Shown: positions 1 through 6,662 of the stretch, one piece after another
How positions within the stretch are numbered: position 1 is the first letter of the stretch
How the letters are laid out: each line of letters begins with the position of its first letter
From: Gammaproteobacteria bacterium
GTDB lineage: Bacteria; Pseudomonadota; Gammaproteobacteria; UWMA-0217
DNA: 14,476 bases
Assembly: GCA_011330835.1 (NCBI GenBank)
Contig: DRPO01000285.1
Coordinates: forward strand, 1-14,476
Direction of reading: 5' to 3'
The notes under the pieces: model-generated
Told to the model about the DNA's origin: nothing
The model's input: only the letters and a program-made list of their open reading frames with translations
Databases searched by the model: none
Program-made: the position numbers and the translations under genes

Positions 1-1104
1 AAAGCGCGGATCGCCATTTTTCTCTCGACTTCCGGCCACAGTGGAGTGGATCGGGCGATGCAGAACCTGATCCCGGAACTGGCTCGGCGAGGCTACCGCG
101 TGGACCTGCTGAAGGTGCGCAGACACGGCCCGAACCTGGAGAACCCGCCCGATGGCGTTCGCATCATCGACCTGGGCTCGCGCCACACCTATACCTGTCT
201 GCCCGGCGTGGTTCGCTACCTGCGCGCCGAACGGCCGGATGTGATGCTGTCGGACAAGGATCGGGTCAACCGGACCGCGCTGGCCGCCCGGGCGCTGGCG
301 AGAACCGGTACGCGGCTGGTGCTCAGCTCGGGCACGACCATTTCCATCGATCTGGCGACGCGGGGAAGATTCGAGCGCTGGTTGCAGCGTTTTTCCATGG
401 GACGGCTCTATCCGTTCGCCGACAACGTGATCGTCACCTCCCGGGGCGTGGCCGATGACATGGCGGAATACACCGGCCTGGCGCGGGATCGGATCGAGGT
501 CACGCCCAGCCCCGTGGTTCCGGATGAACTGCTCCAGGCGTCGCCGCCGCGTCCCGATCACCCCTGGTTTGCGCCGGGCGAGCTTCCGGTCATTCTCGGC
601 GTGGGCGAACTGGGGGTGCGCAAGGATTTCGCGACGCTGTTGCGCGCTTTTGCGATGGTCCGCAGCGAGCGTCGCTGTCGGCTGATGATTCTCGGTCGCG
701 GACGGCAGCGCGAAGAACTGCTGGCGCTGGCGGATGAACTGGGCGTCGACGACGATTTCGCCTTGCCCGGCTTCGTGGCGTCGCCGTGGCCCTACATGGC
801 GCATGCCTCGGTGTTCGCCTTCACCTCGCGCTGGGAAGGTCTGGGGTTCGCGCTGATCGAGGCGCTGGCGATGGGGACGCCGGTGGTTTCCACCGATTGT
901 CCCAGCGGCCCGGCGGAAATTCTCCAGGATGGGCGCTACGGGCCGCTGATCGAGATTGGCGACCACGAATCGCTGGCGGGACATTTGTGCGAGCTGATGG
1001 GCAATCCGCCGCCGGCGGAACAACTGCGTCAGGCGGCGATGCCTTATACTGTCAGCGCCTCGGCCGATGCGTACCTGAAAGCGCTGGGGCTGGTGGAGCG
1101 ATGA
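1..1104 (+). CDS. GT4-type glycosyltransferase, 5' end outside window
   Basis: Probably transfers a sugar from a nucleotide donor to a growing lipid-linked glycan on the cytoplasmic side of the inner membrane; donor and acceptor cannot be told. The frame is open from base 1. Its first residues (KARIAIFLSTSGHSGVDRAM) form the first GT-B beta strand and the glycine-rich acceptor loop typical of GT4 enzymes, so the gene starts left of the window and the GTG at 46 is internal. The C-terminal donor-binding half carries SRWEGLGFALIEALAMG. Its two glutamates are at window residues 279 and 287 (EX7E motif), followed by VSTDCPSGP. Its stop overlaps the next start in ATGA (1101-1104), indicating translational coupling. 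It is paralogous to the next gene. Family assignment is firm; specificity is unknown. Confidence 0.9.
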   Translation, partial: KARIAIFLSTSGHSGVDRAMQNLIPELARRGYRVDLLKVRRHGPNLENPPDGVRIIDLGSRHTYTCLPGVVRYLRAERPDVMLSDKDRVNRTALAARALARTGTRLVLSSGTTISIDLATRGRFERWLQRFSMGRLYPFADNVIVTSRGVADDMAEYTGLARDRIEVTPSPVVPDELLQASPPRPDHPWFAPGELPVILGVGELGVRKDFATLLRAFAMVRSERRCRLMILGRGRQREELLALADELGVDDDFALPGFVASPWPYMAHASVFAFTSRWEGLGFALIEALAMGTPVVSTDCPSGPAEILQDGRYGPLIEIGDHESLAGHLCELMGNPPPAEQLRQAAMPYTVSASADAYLKALGLVER

Positions 1105-2198
1105 GCGAAAAAAAACTGACTGTCTTTACCTCTTTCTCCGGCCAGGGCGGCGTCGAGCGCATGGTGCTCAACCTGGTGGAGGCGATGGCCGCCCAGGGGG
1201 CGCCCATCGACCTGCTGGCGCTGAAGGCCGACAGCGATCATCTGCGCGATCTGCCGGAAGGCGTCAACCTGATCCGTCTCAAGGCGCGGCACTCGTCCAC
1301 CGTGGTTCCGGAGCTGGCGGCCTATCTCCGCCAGCAGCGGCCGGCGGCCATGCTGGTCGCCAAGGACCGGCCGGGCAGGGCGGCGCTGCGGGCGCGTCGC
1401 AAGGCTGGCGTAAAGACCCGCATCGTGATTCGGCTGGGCACCAATCTGTCCGCCGCGCTCGAACACAAGCCGGCCTGGCGGCGCTGGTTGCGGCGCTGGC
1501 CGCTCAAGCGCGGTTATCGCGATGTCGATCATATCGTCGCCGTTTCCCAGGGCGTCGCCGAAGACACCGCCAGGGTGGCTGAAATACCAGTGGATAAAAT
1601 ATCAGTTATTCGCAACCCGGTGATTACCGCCTCGATGCTCCAGGCGGCGCGCGAGCCGGTCGAGCACCGCTGGTTTCGCGACCACGGTCAGCCGGTGATT
1701 CTCGGCGCCGGCCGATTGACCGTGCAGAAGGATTTCGAAACCCTGATCCGGGCCTTCGCCCGGGTGCGCGAGAAACACTCCGCGCGGCTGATTGTGCTCG
1801 GCGAAGGCGGTCAGCGCGCCAGCCTGGAAAACCTGGTCGAAGAACTCGGCTTGACCGACGCCGTCGATCTGCCCGGATTTCAGCGCAACCCGCACGCCTG
1901 GATGCGCGCGGCCGACCTGTTCGTGCTCTCCTCCCGCTGGGAAGGTTCGCCCAACGTACTGACCGAGGCCATCGCCCTGGGAACGCCCGTGGTCTCTACC
2001 GATTGCCCCAGCGGGCCGGTGGAGCTGCTTCAGGAAGGAAAGTTCGGCCCGCTGGTTCCGGTCGGCGACGTCGAGGAGATGGCGCGCGCTATCCTGCTCA
2101 CGTTGCGTCACCCGCTGGACAGTGAAACGCTCAAATCAGCGGCACGAGAATACACCGCTGAAAACAGCGCGCGACGCTACCTGGAAACGCTGTTTTGA
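1101..2198 (+). CDS. GT4-type glycosyltransferase
   Basis: A 365-residue GT-B glycosyltransferase with the same presumed role as its upstream neighbour. The N-terminal domain opens with KLTVFTSFSGQGGVERMVLNL, the usual acceptor-side glycine loop. The donor domain begins near residue 195 (PVILGAGRLTVQKDF), and the EX7E motif is E281/E289 in SRWEGSPNVLTEAIALG, followed by VSTDCPSGP. The ATG at 1101 is chosen because it overlaps the preceding stop (ATGA) and places the conserved beta strand at the N-terminus; the frame stays open upstream to 786, but that stretch lies inside the previous gene. A GGAG at 1095-1098 is a close-spaced ribosome binding site. Motif-by-motif similarity to the upstream gene suggests tandem duplication. 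SRWEG..NV and TDCPSGP are also typical of bacterial GalNAc/GlcNAc GT4 enzymes of the PglA/PglJ group, but specificity cannot be assigned. Confidence 0.92.
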   Translation: MSEKKLTVFTSFSGQGGVERMVLNLVEAMAAQGAPIDLLALKADSDHLRDLPEGVNLIRLKARHSSTVVPELAAYLRQQRPAAMLVAKDRPGRAALRARRKAGVKTRIVIRLGTNLSAALEHKPAWRRWLRRWPLKRGYRDVDHIVAVSQGVAEDTARVAEIPVDKISVIRNPVITASMLQAAREPVEHRWFRDHGQPVILGAGRLTVQKDFETLIRAFARVREKHSARLIVLGEGGQRASLENLVEELGLTDAVDLPGFQRNPHAWMRAADLFVLSSRWEGSPNVLTEAIALGTPVVSTDCPSGPVELLQEGKFGPLVPVGDVEEMARAILLTLRHPLDSETLKSAAREYTAENSARRYLETLF

Positions 2199-2274
2199 AT
2201 TTCACCAAAAAGTCCTTGTCGAACCGGGAGAGACTTTGGAGCAAGCGCATGAAATTCCCCTGGGCTCTGTTGAA

Positions 2275-2419
2275 CTGGATCCCGGCTTTCGCCGGGATGA
2301 CGGATTTCTTCGTCAATCCTATCCAGGCTTCTCAAGCCGCCATCCCGGCAACCTCAGCTGCGCCATCCCGGCAGCCTCACAGCCTCAGCTTCGTCATCCC
2401 GGCGAAAGCCGGGATCCAG
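2275..2419. repeat. Inverted pair of 28-bp hairpin repeats with degenerate half copies
   Basis: The intergenic stretch 2199-2470 holds no gene. It contains two copies of a 28-bp repeat in opposite orientation, at 2275-2302 and 2392-2419, which are exact reverse complements. Each copy folds on itself: an 8-bp stem (2396-2403 with 2408-2415 in the second copy) closes a GAAA tetraloop. Between them lie two degenerate half copies beginning near 2339 and 2361 (catcccggca). Translated, the repeat gives the familiar VIPAKAGIQ peptide, which appears in many spurious proteobacterial ORFs. The full-length pair could also form a larger stem with an 89-nt loop. It may end transcription of the upstream genes, though there is no T-run, so this is inference. 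Confidence 0.85.
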
Positions 2420-2470
2420 AAATGAAACTGGCTGCTTCGAAAAGACTCATGACAACCTGAGAGAATAAAA

Positions 2471-4099
2471 ATGGACTGGAATAACTTTTGGCGCATTGCG
2501 ATAACCCTCATCTCGCTTGGCATGAGCGGTTGTCAGGCGGGTTCCGCGCCGCCCCCGGTCGAACCGCATTCCATGCTCATCGGAACCAACGTCAACGCCT
2601 TGCGGGACTGGGGAACCTCGTTCCCGTTCATCGATGTCTTTCATTCTTCCCGCCCGCTCGACACGGAAGGGGGCGGCGGCGTCCTGCTCGACCGGCGGGG
2701 CTGGATTCGGCGACTGGACCGGGGTCGGGTGGCGGTCAGTCCGGTGTTGTTCGACATCCAACCGGGACGGTTGCCCGCGGGCGACTATACCGTGCTGTAC
2801 GACGGAGATGGCAAGCTGGAATTCGGCTGCGCCCGATTGAAACGGCTGGATCGCTCGGCGCGCCGGGCGGTGATCGCCATCGATGGCAAGAGCGATTGCG
2901 GCCTCTACCTGAAAATCCTCTCCTCCGCGGAAGACAACCCGGTCAGGGACATCCGCGTCATCATGCCCGGCGGGATCTGCGCCAAGGATCCGTTTACGCG
3001 CGTCGAGAGCGCGAGCGCCTGCCCGAAGGGGGCGTATCGCGCCTTCGCGGATCATGATCGGGAATGGGTGTTCAATCCGGATTATCTGAGGTATCTGCGC
3101 CATTTCTCGGTCGCGCGTTTCATGGATGCGATGGAAACCAATTCGCGTGACCACGTTCAGCGACACTGGAGCGACCGGCCCACGCCCTCCGACGCCACCT
3201 GGCAGAATCGCGGCTGGCCGGTGGAAATCATGGTCGCGCTGGCCAACCGCGCGGAAGTCGATCCCTGGTTCACGCTGCCGCACGCCGCGGATGACGACTA
3301 TATCCGGCGTTTCGCGCGCTACGTGAAGGATCATCTCGATCCCGCGCGCAAGGTCTATATTGAATATTCCAACGAGGTGTGGAACGGCATTTTCCCGCAG
3401 AGCGAATACGCGCTGAAAATGGGCAAAAAGCTCGGCCTGGATCGCAACGAATATTACGCCGCCTGGAAATTCTATTCCCGGCGCAGCGTGGAGATTTTCA
3501 CGCTCTGGGACGACGTATTCGGCGCCGACCAGCGAAACCGGCTAGTGCATGTCATGGCGACGCAGGCCTCCAACCCCGGCATGACCAGGATGCTGCTCGA
3601 CTATCGCCAGGCCTGGAAGAAAACCGACGCGCTCGCCGTGGCCGCCTATTTCGGCGGCGAGGCCGGAGTCGGCGATGTTCGCCAGGTGGAAAACATGTCG
3701 CAGGCGCGGTTTATCCGCTACCTTGAAAAGACAGCGTTGCCCAGGATATTCGACGAATACCGGATGAACGCGAAAATCGCCGCCAAATACCACCTGCCGC
3801 TGGTTGCCTATGAAGGCGGCCAACACCTCGTCGGCGTCGGCCCGGCGGTGGACAATCCAGGGTTGAAGGAAAAATTCATCGCCGCCAATCGTTCACCCGA
3901 GATGGAGCGTCTCTATCTGACCATGTACCGGGGCTGGAAAGCCGCCGGCGGACAACTCTTCATGCACTACGCCGACCCCGCCCAATACTCGAAATGGGGA
4001 AGCTGGGGCGTCAAGGAATATCTCGCCCAGCCGGACGAGCAGGCGCCAAAATATCGGGCGACGATCAAGATGAGCCGTCGCGGGAATAACGGAGTTTAA
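2471..4099 (+). CDS. Putative clan GH-A-like glycoside hydrolase lipoprotein
   Basis: A 542-residue exported protein. Residues 1-20 form a short signal peptide ending in MSG before Cys21, a lipobox with Met at -3, so probably lipid-anchored in the periplasm or outer membrane. The core looks like a TIM-barrel hydrolase. KVYIEYSNEVWN contains an Asn-Glu pair (N301-E302), as at the acid/base on strand 4 of clan GH-A. LPLVAYEGGQ supplies E448, placed like the strand-7 nucleophile. An N-terminal beta-rich region (about 35-170) precedes the barrel. A GAGAG ribosome binding site lies 7 nt before the ATG. It stands alone between glycosyltransferase operons and may trim or degrade the polysaccharide. 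Relatives with the EYSNEVWN motif are, as I recall, often named cellulose-binding or hypothetical. The substrate is unknown and catalysis is inferred from motifs only. Confidence 0.75.
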   Translation: MDWNNFWRIAITLISLGMSGCQAGSAPPPVEPHSMLIGTNVNALRDWGTSFPFIDVFHSSRPLDTEGGGGVLLDRRGWIRRLDRGRVAVSPVLFDIQPGRLPAGDYTVLYDGDGKLEFGCARLKRLDRSARRAVIAIDGKSDCGLYLKILSSAEDNPVRDIRVIMPGGICAKDPFTRVESASACPKGAYRAFADHDREWVFNPDYLRYLRHFSVARFMDAMETNSRDHVQRHWSDRPTPSDATWQNRGWPVEIMVALANRAEVDPWFTLPHAADDDYIRRFARYVKDHLDPARKVYIEYSNEVWNGIFPQSEYALKMGKKLGLDRNEYYAAWKFYSRRSVEIFTLWDDVFGADQRNRLVHVMATQASNPGMTRMLLDYRQAWKKTDALAVAAYFGGEAGVGDVRQVENMSQARFIRYLEKTALPRIFDEYRMNAKIAAKYHLPLVAYEGGQHLVGVGPAVDNPGLKEKFIAANRSPEMERLYLTMYRGWKAAGGQLFMHYADPAQYSKWGSWGVKEYLAQPDEQAPKYRATIKMSRRGNNGV

Positions 4100-4102
4100 G
4101 GA

Positions 4103-4648
4103 CTACAGCTCGTAGTTCTCCCGGATATGCGCCAGCAACCCCGCCGCGCCCCGTTCGGCCAGATCCAGCACCAGATCGAAATCATCGGCGTCGCCGGCGA
4201 AAGGATCGGGAACATCCTGGCCCGCCTGTCCCGGCGCAAAATCCATGAACAGGTGGATCTTGCGCCAGCAGGATTTCGGACAGATGGAGCGCACATCCAG
4301 CAGGTTGGTCTCGTCCATGACGATGATGTAATCGAAACCGCTGCAATCGTTCTTGCTCACCAGCCGCGAACGAAACGCGCTGAGGTCGTAGCCGCGCTCG
4401 CTGGCCGCCGCCTGCGCCCGGCGATCCGGCGGCTTGCCCGCGTACTGCGAGATCGTGCCGGCGGAATCGATCTCGATCTCGTCATTCAGTCCGGCTTCCT
4501 CGACCAGGCGGGTAAACACCCCCTGAGCCGTGGGCGAGCGGCAGATGTTGGCCATGCAAACGAACAGCACCGAGACCTTGTCTTCCGACGGTTGCAACGC
4601 CACGGGTTCGGGCGTCTTCTTGTCGCGTTTGAACAGCTTCTTCAGCAC
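4103..4648 (-). CDS. Low-molecular-weight protein tyrosine phosphatase
   Basis: A 181-residue cytoplasmic phosphatase removing phosphate from phosphotyrosine. The P-loop CX5RS is VCMANICRSP, with nucleophile Cys31 and Arg37; the general acid is Asp148 in DVPDPF; DSAGT follows the P-loop as usual. The fold is complete and all catalytic residues are present. The frame stays open upstream to 4906, but that part overlaps the PIN toxin gene and is not conserved-looking. I choose GTG at 4648, which has AGGA about 9 nt upstream, lies downstream of an extended -10 promoter at 4708-4716, and leaves a 24-residue lysine-rich leader before the domain. Enzymes of this family (Wzb, Etp) regulate capsule and exopolysaccharide export by dephosphorylating a BY-kinase such as Wzc. 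No kinase is in the window. It is convergent with the hydrolase gene, with 3 nt between the stops. Confidence 0.93.
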   Translation of the reverse strand: MLKKLFKRDKKTPEPVALQPSEDKVSVLFVCMANICRSPTAQGVFTRLVEEAGLNDEIEIDSAGTISQYAGKPPDRRAQAAASERGYDLSAFRSRLVSKNDCSGFDYIIVMDETNLLDVRSICPKSCWRKIHLFMDFAPGQAGQDVPDPFAGDADDFDLVLDLAERGAAGLLAHIRENYEL

Positions 4649-4707
4649 GATGGCGTTTCCTGGAGCGGTGGTTGGGCGGGTGATCCGCCGGTCGTCGACG
4701 GGCGCTG

Positions 4708-4716
4708 ATGATACCA
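4708..4716 (-). promoter_or_regulatory. Extended -10 promoter candidate for the phosphatase gene
   Basis: Read on the minus strand the sequence is TGGTATCAT: a TGn extension plus a hexamer matching TATAAT at five of six positions. No good -35 is present, which is tolerated by extended -10 promoters. It lies about 60 nt upstream of the GTG at 4648 and would give the phosphatase its own transcript, separate from the toxin-antitoxin operon. Confidence 0.4.
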
Positions 4717-4748
4717 CTGTCGGGAAAGAACGCCAGCGGCTTTCGCGA

Positions 4749-5144
4749 CTACAGCCGGCGCGCGGGAACCCCTTGCGCGCCAAGCAAAGCGACCGCTTTC
4801 TTGTCAAAGGAGACGAAGGTCTCGCCGCCGAGCCAGTTCCCTTCGAACGCGATGACCGCATCGGCGAAGTCTCCTCCCGCCTCCATGACAGCGAGGCCCA
4901 GTTCAACCGCGGGCCGGTTCATTTCAACGTTGGATGTTTCAACAAGCGCGCGGATTGCCGCGGCCACGTCCGGCGGGGGGAATCCATAAACCCGCTGCAA
5001 CACCCAGACGAACTCGCACAAACACGGCAGCGCGATGGCGATCAACCGGGCTTCTCTGAGTTGCCGGGCGGCGATGCTGCCTTGTTCCGGATCATCGCGG
5101 ACAATGGCCCGGACCAGGACGTTGGTATCGACGACCAGCTTCAT
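4749..5144 (-). CDS. vapC: PIN-domain toxin, VapC-like
   Basis: A 131-residue PIN-domain protein, the toxin half of a type II toxin-antitoxin pair; VapC toxins are Mg-dependent ribonucleases cutting tRNA or rRNA. The four acidic active-site residues are visible: Asp6 in VVDTNVL, Glu44 in CLCEFVWVL, Asp95 in FADAVIA and Asp114 in VSFDKKA. The length is normal for the family and the gene looks intact. I take the ATG at 5144, not the upstream ATG at 5159, because it overlaps the antitoxin stop in ATGA (5141-5144) and starts directly at the first PIN beta strand. The order antitoxin then toxin with a 4-bp overlap is the classic coupled arrangement. RNA target unknown. Confidence 0.9.
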   Translation of the reverse strand: MKLVVDTNVLVRAIVRDDPEQGSIAARQLREARLIAIALPCLCEFVWVLQRVYGFPPPDVAAAIRALVETSNVEMNRPAVELGLAVMEAGGDFADAVIAFEGNWLGGETFVSFDKKAVALLGAQGVPARRL

Positions 5145-5392
5145 TTCCGCTCGGACCATCCTTGCCGGATGGCTTCATCGATTTCCTCAAGGGTTGCCTT
5201 TTTCTCCGTTTGGTTCGCCAGTAATCCGATAAATCGATCAATGCTTCCTTCCGGTCTTGCCGCTTTCAGCATGCCTCGACCGTTGGGGAGCAGATCCAGC
5301 TCGATCTTGTCGCCCGGCTTGATCCCGAGATGTTTCAGTACGTCTTTTCTGAACGTGACCTGCCCGCGCGCGGTGACTGTCAATAGGGTCAT
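5141..5392 (-). CDS. vapB: AbrB/SpoVT-type antitoxin, VapB-like
   Basis: An 83-residue protein. The swapped-hairpin AbrB DNA-binding domain spans about residues 1-45, with the signature TVTARGQVTFRKDVLKHLGI and PGDKIELD. The C-terminal half (about 50-83, acidic and basic helical) would wrap and neutralise the PIN toxin encoded just downstream. Antitoxins of this type also bind their own promoter, alone or with the toxin. A matching promoter with a 9-bp-arm palindrome lies 29-51 nt upstream at 5421-5443. No strong ribosome binding site is seen before the ATG. The stop overlaps the toxin start by 4 bp. Confidence 0.9.
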   Translation of the reverse strand: MTLLTVTARGQVTFRKDVLKHLGIKPGDKIELDLLPNGRGMLKAARPEGSIDRFIGLLANQTEKKATLEEIDEAIRQGWSERK

Positions 5393-5420
5393 GGGATGAA
5401 CTCAACGCTGAATCGAGGCT

Positions 5421-5455
5421 ATTGTAATGCAAAATTGCATTACTTGCAACGTTGC
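5421..5455 (-). promoter_or_regulatory. Promoter with overlapping palindromic operators of the AbrB/PIN operon
   Basis: On the minus strand a -35 element TTGCAA (5444-5449; 4 of 6 consensus) and a -10 TACAAT (5421-5426; 5 of 6) are spaced by exactly 17 nt. A palindrome at 5424-5443, with arms GTAATGCAA and TTGCATTAC and a 2-nt centre, fills the spacer and enters the -10. A second perfect 10-bp palindrome (GCAACGTTGC, 5446-5455) covers the -35. Binding of the AbrB antitoxin here would block RNA polymerase, the expected autoregulation. The palindromes are seen; protein binding is inferred. Confidence 0.7.
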
Positions 5456-5550
5456 GTCGTTCCCGACAGGGACAGCGCCTATAAAATCGTCCGATTGGGA
5501 GCGCCGGCAACCCGACCGGCAAAAGCGTCGGGAATTTCGCCGAGGTTGGC

Positions 5551-6009
5551 TTAGTCAGCCCGCCCGCAGTCAGCAAACCGGAGAACCTTGAATTTCAGAT
5601 TTTCCGCCGCCCCGGCAAATACGCAATCAGCAGTGGCAATACCCCCGACGCCTTGCTGTTGAGCTACCGCGAGGTGCAAGGCATCCAGAGTTCGAAGCGG
5701 AACATGAGGCAGACGGTCGATAAAGCGACTCGCCACGCCAAAACAATCCGAGGTCATCACCAGCCGCGACAGATGTCCCTCGGCAATATCATTCTGGAAC
5801 GTCGAGAAGATTCTGGCTTCCATTTCGCAATCCAGTTGTCTCATACGTCGCCGACGCGCGAGAAGACAACGCATTTCCGTTTCAGTCAACTCGCTGATTG
5901 TTGCCCGGTCGATGCCCTGAATCCAGGCGGAGAATTCATCCGACCCAGCCTCATTGAGGTACCATTTGGCCAATGCGCTGGTATCCAGATACCAGGATTC
6001 ATCGCTCAT
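5551..6009 (-). CDS. vapC: PIN-domain toxin, VapC-like (second module)
   Basis: A 152-residue PIN-domain ribonuclease toxin. Acidic residues fit the active site: Asp9 in WYLDTSALAK, a glutamate cluster at 40-45 in SELTETE (Glu45 the likely ligand by position), Asp109 in RTLDALHLA and Asp128 in ATADCVF. This DTSALAKWY / LDALHLA style is the PIN subgroup usually paired with Phd or prevent-host-death antitoxins, as here. It overlaps its antitoxin by 11 bp (5999-6009), implying coupled translation. The gene appears intact. It is clearly different in sequence from the first PIN toxin, so the two modules are not recent duplicates. RNA target unknown. Confidence 0.9.
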   Translation of the reverse strand: MSDESWYLDTSALAKWYLNEAGSDEFSAWIQGIDRATISELTETEMRCLLARRRRMRQLDCEMEARIFSTFQNDIAEGHLSRLVMTSDCFGVASRFIDRLPHVPLRTLDALHLAVAQQQGVGGIATADCVFAGAAENLKFKVLRFADCGRAD

Positions 6010-6226
6010 CCCGGTCCATCCTGATCAAATCCGCAGAGCTGACTTCAAAACGAGGCAACGCCGCCCGAAGCTCCGCGTGATCGGGGCGCGGTCGAGTCCC
6101 TGCTATCGGCAGGATTCTGGCGATCGGTTTTCCATTTTTTGTCACCAGCAACTCGCCCGCGTCATTCACCAGGCGATCGAGCCTGCCAATGGATTCCCGC
6201 ATTTCTCTGACACTGAGTTTTTGCAT
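5999..6226 (-). CDS. Phd/YefM-type antitoxin
   Basis: A 75-residue antitoxin. Its first half matches the Phd/YefM fold (SVREMRESIGRL, then ELLVTKNGKPIARILPI, residues about 4-42), the dimeric DNA-binding part. The C-terminal tail (about 43-75, PRPDHAELRAALP and beyond) would bind and inhibit the PIN toxin encoded downstream. The ATG at 6226 lacks a clear purine-rich ribosome binding site. An inverted repeat at 6241-6273, 15 nt upstream, is the likely autoregulatory operator. The stop lies inside the toxin gene (11-bp overlap). Confidence 0.88.
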   Translation of the reverse strand: MQKLSVREMRESIGRLDRLVNDAGELLVTKNGKPIARILPIAGTRPRPDHAELRAALPRFEVSSADLIRMDRDER

Positions 6227-6240
6227 GGAGATTCAAGCTG

Positions 6241-6273
6241 ATTGTGCTGCAATATCAGTGAGTGTAGCACAAT
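6241..6273. promoter_or_regulatory. Inverted-repeat operator candidate for the Phd/PIN operon
   Basis: Two 8-bp arms, attgtgct (6241-6248) and agcacaat (6266-6273), are exact reverse complements separated by 17 nt. They lie directly upstream of the Phd-type antitoxin start. The spacing of about two helical turns centre to centre suits two Phd-like dimers. No convincing -35/-10 pair could be placed, so only the operator is proposed. The right arm abuts the first readable codon of the hydrogenase remnant. Confidence 0.5.
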
Positions 6274-6621
6274 ATGCTTCTTGCGCCCGAGAATACCCCC
6301 TTTCTCAATGCGCTACTCGCAACGCATCGGACGCTTCGGCGTCCACTTCGTTGCCTCCCCCCGTTACGCCGACGCCCTGCTCGTCACCGGCCCGGTCTCC
6401 CGCCACATGGAAACCGCCCTGCGCCGCACCTGGGAAGCGACCCCCGACCCCAAACTCGTCATCGCCGCCGGCCAGTACGCCTGCGATGGGGGCGAATTCG
6501 GCGTCTCCTACGCCAGTTGCGGCGCGGTCGCCAATAGGACGTCAGCATCCCCGGCTGCCCGCCAACTCCGCTGGATTTGATGCGCGGGATACTGGCGGCG
6601 GTGGAAAAAGGCGAGGAATAG
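6274..6621 (+). pseudogene. Remnant of NuoB/HyfI-like [NiFe]-hydrogenase small subunit
   Basis: A decayed gene of the NuoB / group 4 hydrogenase small-subunit family, the Fe-S subunit that relays electrons. The middle is well preserved: GRFGVHFVASPRYADALLVT, then GPVSRHMETALRRTWEATP and ACDGGEFGVSYASC in one frame (about 6308-6537). The end continues in another frame from 6538: DVSIPGCPPTPLDLMRGILA, stopping at TAG 6619-6621. The family normally reads VIPVD across this junction; about four codons are lost there with a frameshift. A second shift lies near 6325-6335, before which NALLATH is readable in the first frame. The N-terminal CxxC cluster ligands are missing, as is everything upstream of 6274, where the toxin-antitoxin operator begins. 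It cannot encode a working protein. Confidence 0.85.
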
Positions 6622-6662
6622 CCTTTTGCGGATGAAGTGTAAGGAGCTTGCGTGGTTGCCTC

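Noticed and set aside
46..1104. GTG at 46 as start of the first glycosyltransferase
   Set aside because: The frame is open to base 1 and the residues before it form the conserved first beta strand and glycine loop, so the start lies outside the window.
2122..2460. Open frames on both strands across the intergenic repeat
   Set aside because: Their peptides (VIPAKAGIQ type) are translations of the hairpin repeat and have no independent coding support.
2447..3334. Minus-strand open frame of about 295 codons opposite the hydrolase
   Set aside because: It is antisense to a gene with signal peptide and catalytic motifs, and shows no motifs of its own.
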